Assembly: GCA_965279475.1 (NCBI GenBank)
Contig: CBDIIA010000002.1
Span: forward strand, 1,488,001 to 1,552,000
Source: Pseudorhodoferax sp965279475
Lineage (GTDB): Bacteria > Pseudomonadota > Gammaproteobacteria > Burkholderiales > Burkholderiaceae_C
DNA length: 64,000 nucleotides
Reading direction: 5' to 3'
The position numbers and the translations under genes are program-made. Within the stretch, counting starts at the first letter, position 1; every line of letters begins with the position of its first letter. Shown piece by piece: positions 61,401 to 64,000 of this stretch. Below the pieces are notes generated by a model. That model had not been told where the DNA came from and made no database searches. It saw only the letters and a list, made by a program, of their open reading frames with translations.

Positions 61401-61985
61401 TTATCCGATCCACCCCACGCGGCCCTGACCGCCGTCGTTGAGGCGCGCGACCAGCGCTGCCGCCTGCGGCGCTGGCAGGCCAAAGCGCAGCTCGACCTGG
61501 GTGGCATGGCGCACGTCGAGCAGTGCCGCGCCGGCGGCATCGAGTTCGCGCCGCAGCCAGCCTTCGAGCGCATAGGGCACCGTGCACTGCAGCGTGGCCT
61601 GCGCGACCAGTGGCAGCTTGTCGGCCGTCAGCAGCGCCTGCGCCACCGCGTCGGTGTACGCCCGCACCAGGCCGCCCGCGCCCAGCTTGATGCCGCCGAA
61701 ATACCGCACCACCGTGGCGACCACGCCGTCCAGGTCCTGCTGCCGCAGCACGTGCAGCATCGGCCGGCCGGCGGTGCCGCCGGGCTCGCCGTCGTCCACG
61801 GCGGCCGAATCGCCGCCCGCCAGCAAGGCCCAGCAGACATGGTTGGCGCCGGGGTGGGCGCTGCGCAGCGCGGCCACCACGCGTTGCGCGGCGGCGCGGT
61901 CGGCCACCGGCTGCACGCAGGCGATGAAGCGGCTCTTGCGCAACACCAGTTCGTGGTGCGCGGCGTGCTGCAGGGTCAGGGGCAT
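61401..61985 (-). CDS. yigZ: YigZ/IMPACT family protein
   Basis: A 194-residue protein of the YigZ family: HELVLRKSRFIACVQPV, HPGANHVCWALLAGGDSAA, DDGEPGGTAGRPMLHVLRQQ and VVRYFGGIKLGAGGLVRAY. Related to eukaryotic IMPACT; thought to act in translation-linked regulation, exact role unknown. Ten bases upstream of the cyclase gene, same direction. Confidence 0.93.
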   Translation of the reverse strand: MPLTLQHAAHHELVLRKSRFIACVQPVADRAAAQRVVAALRSAHPGANHVCWALLAGGDSAAVDDGEPGGTAGRPMLHVLRQQDLDGVVATVVRYFGGIKLGAGGLVRAYTDAVAQALLTADKLPLVAQATLQCTVPYALEGWLRRELDAAGAALLDVRHATQVELRFGLPAPQAAALVARLNDGGQGRVGWIG

Positions 61986-62078
61986 GGGTGCGGAGCTTAC
62001 CCAGTTGCTGGGGATGGCCGCCGCGGGGTCGGTTGCCGCCGTCGACGCGCGTCCGATCTCGGTCTGTATCATGGGTTC

Positions 62079-62897
62079 ATGCCCACGGCCAGCCCTTCGC
62101 ACCCCTCCGCACCCGCCGGGCCGCACGGGCTGCCCGGCATGCTGCGACGTCTGTTGCTGGGCTGGTGGGGTGTGCTGCATTTCGGCGCGATCGCGCTGGT
62201 GATCGCCCTCACGCCGTCGACGCACGATGCCGGCAACCGGGCCGCCACGGCGCGGCTGATGTACACCACCACCTGGCAGGTGCTGCCCTGGTTCACCGTG
62301 CTGTGCGCGCTGCTGAGCCTGGTGCTGATCCGCATCGTCGTGGTCACCGCGCAGAGTTACGGCCTGTCGCAGTTCGCGCTCGAGATGGTGGTGCGTGTGC
62401 TGGTGCTCGAGCTGATCCCGCTGTCGGCCGCCTTGTTCGTGGTGCTGCGCTCGGGCATGGCCAGCGGTGCCGACGTGGTCGGCGGCCGGGTGCGTGCCGG
62501 CCTGGGGGCGTTCCGCCGCATCGGCTTCGATGCCTGGCGCCTCGACCTCGTGCCGCGCGTGATCTCGCTGGCGTTCTCGGTCGTCACGCTGGCGGCCGTG
62601 AGCTGCGTGGTGACGCTGGTGCTGGCCTACACCGTGGTCTACGGGCTCTCGCCCTGGGGCTTCGGCGCCTACACCCGCATGGTCGGCCGTGTGTTCGACC
62701 CCGCGGTGAGCCTGGGCTTCGCGCTAAAGATCATGCTGTTCAGCCTGGCGGTGGCCGTGGTGCCGATCGCCACCGCCCTGCAGGAGCCGCCGCGAACGCG
62801 CTCGGCCGGCACGTTCTCGGTGCCCAACGGCACGGTGCGCCTGTTCGTCGTGCTGGTCGCGATCGAAGGCGCCTCGCTGGCGGTGAAGTACATCTGA
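62079..62897 (+). CDS. MlaE/YrbE-type ABC transporter permease
   Basis: A 272-residue inner-membrane permease with about five to six helices. The MlaE pattern is recognisable though diverged: FALEMVVRVLVLELIPLSAA, a cytoplasmic loop RRIGFDAWRLDLVPRVISLA, and FDPAVSLGFALKIMLFSLAV. MlaE-type permeases pair with an MCE-domain protein and an ATPase to move phospholipids between membranes. An MlaD-like gene follows 15 bases later; no ATPase gene is in between. Confidence 0.85.
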   Translation: MPTASPSHPSAPAGPHGLPGMLRRLLLGWWGVLHFGAIALVIALTPSTHDAGNRAATARLMYTTTWQVLPWFTVLCALLSLVLIRIVVVTAQSYGLSQFALEMVVRVLVLELIPLSAALFVVLRSGMASGADVVGGRVRAGLGAFRRIGFDAWRLDLVPRVISLAFSVVTLAAVSCVVTLVLAYTVVYGLSPWGFGAYTRMVGRVFDPAVSLGFALKIMLFSLAVAVVPIATALQEPPRTRSAGTFSVPNGTVRLFVVLVAIEGASLAVKYI

Positions 62898-62912
62898 CGT
62901 CCATGTGACGCG

Positions 62913-63908
62913 ATGACCGAGCCGACCCCCGACCCCACCCGTCCCGGTGCACCGCCGCCGCTGGCCCATGTGGAGTTCAAGGCCGGCATGCTGCTGGCGC
63001 TGGTGCTGCTGCTGATCTTCGGCGCCATCGCCTACGTGCTGTATGCGCGCGGCGTGTTCGAGAGCACGCAGGAGCTGCGCCTGATCGCAGACGACTCCGA
63101 AGGCGTGACGGTCGGCATGGACATGACGTTCTCGGGCTTCCCGATCGGCCGCGTGCGCCGCATCGAGCTGGCCGAGGACGGCAAGGCCCGCGTGGTGGTC
63201 GACATCGCCACCGCCGACGTGCGCTGGCTGCGCAGCTCCAGCATCTACACAATGGAGCGCGGCCTGGTTGGCGACACCAAGCTGCGCGCCTTCACCGGCG
63301 TGCTGACCGACGCACCGCTGCCGCCGAACGCCGAGCGGCCGGTGCTGCGCGGCGACGTCAGCGCCGAGATCCCGAAGCTGGTGGCCACGATGCAGTCGCT
63401 GGTCGAGAACCTGGCGCGCATGTCGCAGGCCGACTCGAGCATCAACGCCAGCCTCAACAACGTGAAGACCCTGACCGACGGCTTCAAGGGCAAATACGGC
63501 GTGCTCGGCCCCGCGCTCGGCGGCGATGCCCATGCGCAGAAGCTGATCGCCGCCCTCGACCGCACCAACGCACTGCTGGCGCGTGGCGACGCGCTGCTGG
63601 GCCGGACCGACGCACTCGTCGGCAAGGCCGACCAGCGCATCTTCGGCCCGCGCGGCGTGATGGACGAGACCCAGGCCACGGTGGCGCAGCTCAACGCCCT
63701 GCTCGGCGATGCCCGCGCCAGCCTGAAGAAGGTCGACGCGGTGCTGGTCGAGGCGCAGGCGGTCGGCGCCAATGCGCGTGTGGCCACCACCGACCTGGGT
63801 GCGCTGCGCGCCGACGTGGAGGCCAGCCTGCGCAAGGTCGACGGCCTGGTCGACGAGATCAACCGCAAGTGGCCGTTCAAGCGCGACCGCGAGATCAAGC
63901 TGCCATGA
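62913..63908 (+). CDS. MlaD/MCE family protein
   Basis: A 331-residue protein with one N-terminal helix (GMLLALVLLLIFGAIAYVLY) and an MCE domain (LIADDSEGVTVGMDMTFSGF, PIGRVRRIELAEDGKARVVV, IYTMERGLVGDTKLRAFTGV), then a long helical tail (about 160-310) with repeats of DALLGRTDALVG and DARASLKKVD. It is the periplasmic lipid-binding partner of the permease upstream. ATGA overlap with the next gene. Confidence 0.9.
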   Translation: MTEPTPDPTRPGAPPPLAHVEFKAGMLLALVLLLIFGAIAYVLYARGVFESTQELRLIADDSEGVTVGMDMTFSGFPIGRVRRIELAEDGKARVVVDIATADVRWLRSSSIYTMERGLVGDTKLRAFTGVLTDAPLPPNAERPVLRGDVSAEIPKLVATMQSLVENLARMSQADSSINASLNNVKTLTDGFKGKYGVLGPALGGDAHAQKLIAALDRTNALLARGDALLGRTDALVGKADQRIFGPRGVMDETQATVAQLNALLGDARASLKKVDAVLVEAQAVGANARVATTDLGALRADVEASLRKVDGLVDEINRKWPFKRDREIKLP

Positions 63909-64000
63909 CGCGCCACCTGCTGCTCTGCCTGGCCATCGGCGCCGCGCTGGTCGGCTGCGGCGCGGCCCCGGTGCCGCCGGCCTGGCAGGGCAACGCTTAT
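63905..64000 (+). CDS. Lipoprotein downstream of mlaD-like gene, cut by window end
   Basis: Thirty-two residues are visible: MTRHLLLCLAIGAALVGCGA followed by APVPPAWQGNAY. LVGC is a lipobox. The start overlaps the mlaD-like stop, so it belongs to the same operon and may be the lipoprotein partner of the lipid transporter. The rest is outside the window. Confidence 0.75.
   Translation, partial: MTRHLLLCLAIGAALVGCGAAPVPPAWQGNAY

Overview
The window is a high-GC chromosomal segment with dense, short-spaced genes. It suggests a member of the Burkholderiales (Betaproteobacteria), most like the Leptothrix/Rubrivivax/Ideonella/Methylibium group. The evidence is gene content: TfpZ-type pilin accessory protein, DUF3717+DUF1289 protein, PglL-type ligases beside pilins, a yybP-ykoY riboswitch ahead of terC, and a kdp operon with kdpF. 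No rRNA, tRNA, CRISPR array, IS element or prophage was found. The genus is inference.

Layout. 1-1190: start of a kdp potassium-ATPase operon on the minus strand (34-aa ORF, kdpF, partial kdpA) with palindromic DNA in front. 1227-4243: a secreted cupredoxin-like protein translationally coupled to a membrane c-di-GMP phosphodiesterase. 4338-10750: a type IV pilin module with a PilR-like site, a sigma-54 promoter, two tandem pilins, a terminator, two PglL-like ligases and tfpZ, with moaC inserted on the other strand. 10763-17452: housekeeping genes (bepA-like protease, small membrane protein, terC behind a Mn2+ riboswitch, yaeQ, purB, GST). 17471-22193: a lipid-modification cluster (Cfa, DUF1365, FAD oxidoreductase, divergent acyl-ACP-desaturase-like protein). 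22205-24601: degenerate HD-GYP protein, heptose adenylyltransferase, rhombosortase. 24603-31179: TetR-controlled RND efflux operon. 31279-33261: orphan E1 alpha/beta dehydrogenase pair. 33408-45670: glnE, then divergent yhdP-nit-histidine kinase-response regulator, two very small membrane proteins and mltA. 45783-48409: lipid kinase, metallophosphoesterase and PAP2 phosphatase in overlapping order. 48428-53137: macA-macB-outer membrane factor. 53231-59804: universal stress protein and a Fur-type iron module (FTR1 permease with cytochrome c domain, TonB receptor, PepSY protein, two small membrane proteins). 59801-64000: diguanylate cyclase, YigZ, and an Mla-type lipid transport operon running off the end.

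How it fits together. Most of the window serves the envelope: pili and their glycosylation, efflux, lipid trafficking (YhdP, Mla), membrane lipid modification and murein turnover. Three c-di-GMP-type proteins are present: an EAL phosphodiesterase with a degenerate GGDEF, a degenerate HD-GYP protein, and an intact GGDEF cyclase with an I-site. Regulatory DNA visible by eye includes a sigma-54 promoter, a Mn riboswitch with its own promoter, a TetR-type operator, two Fur-box-like sequences and a hairpin repeat present in two copies. The strongest leads for something undescribed are the cupredoxin-phosphodiesterase pair, the codon-diverged tandem pilins, the riboswitch-controlled gene after terC, and several tiny membrane-protein genes.
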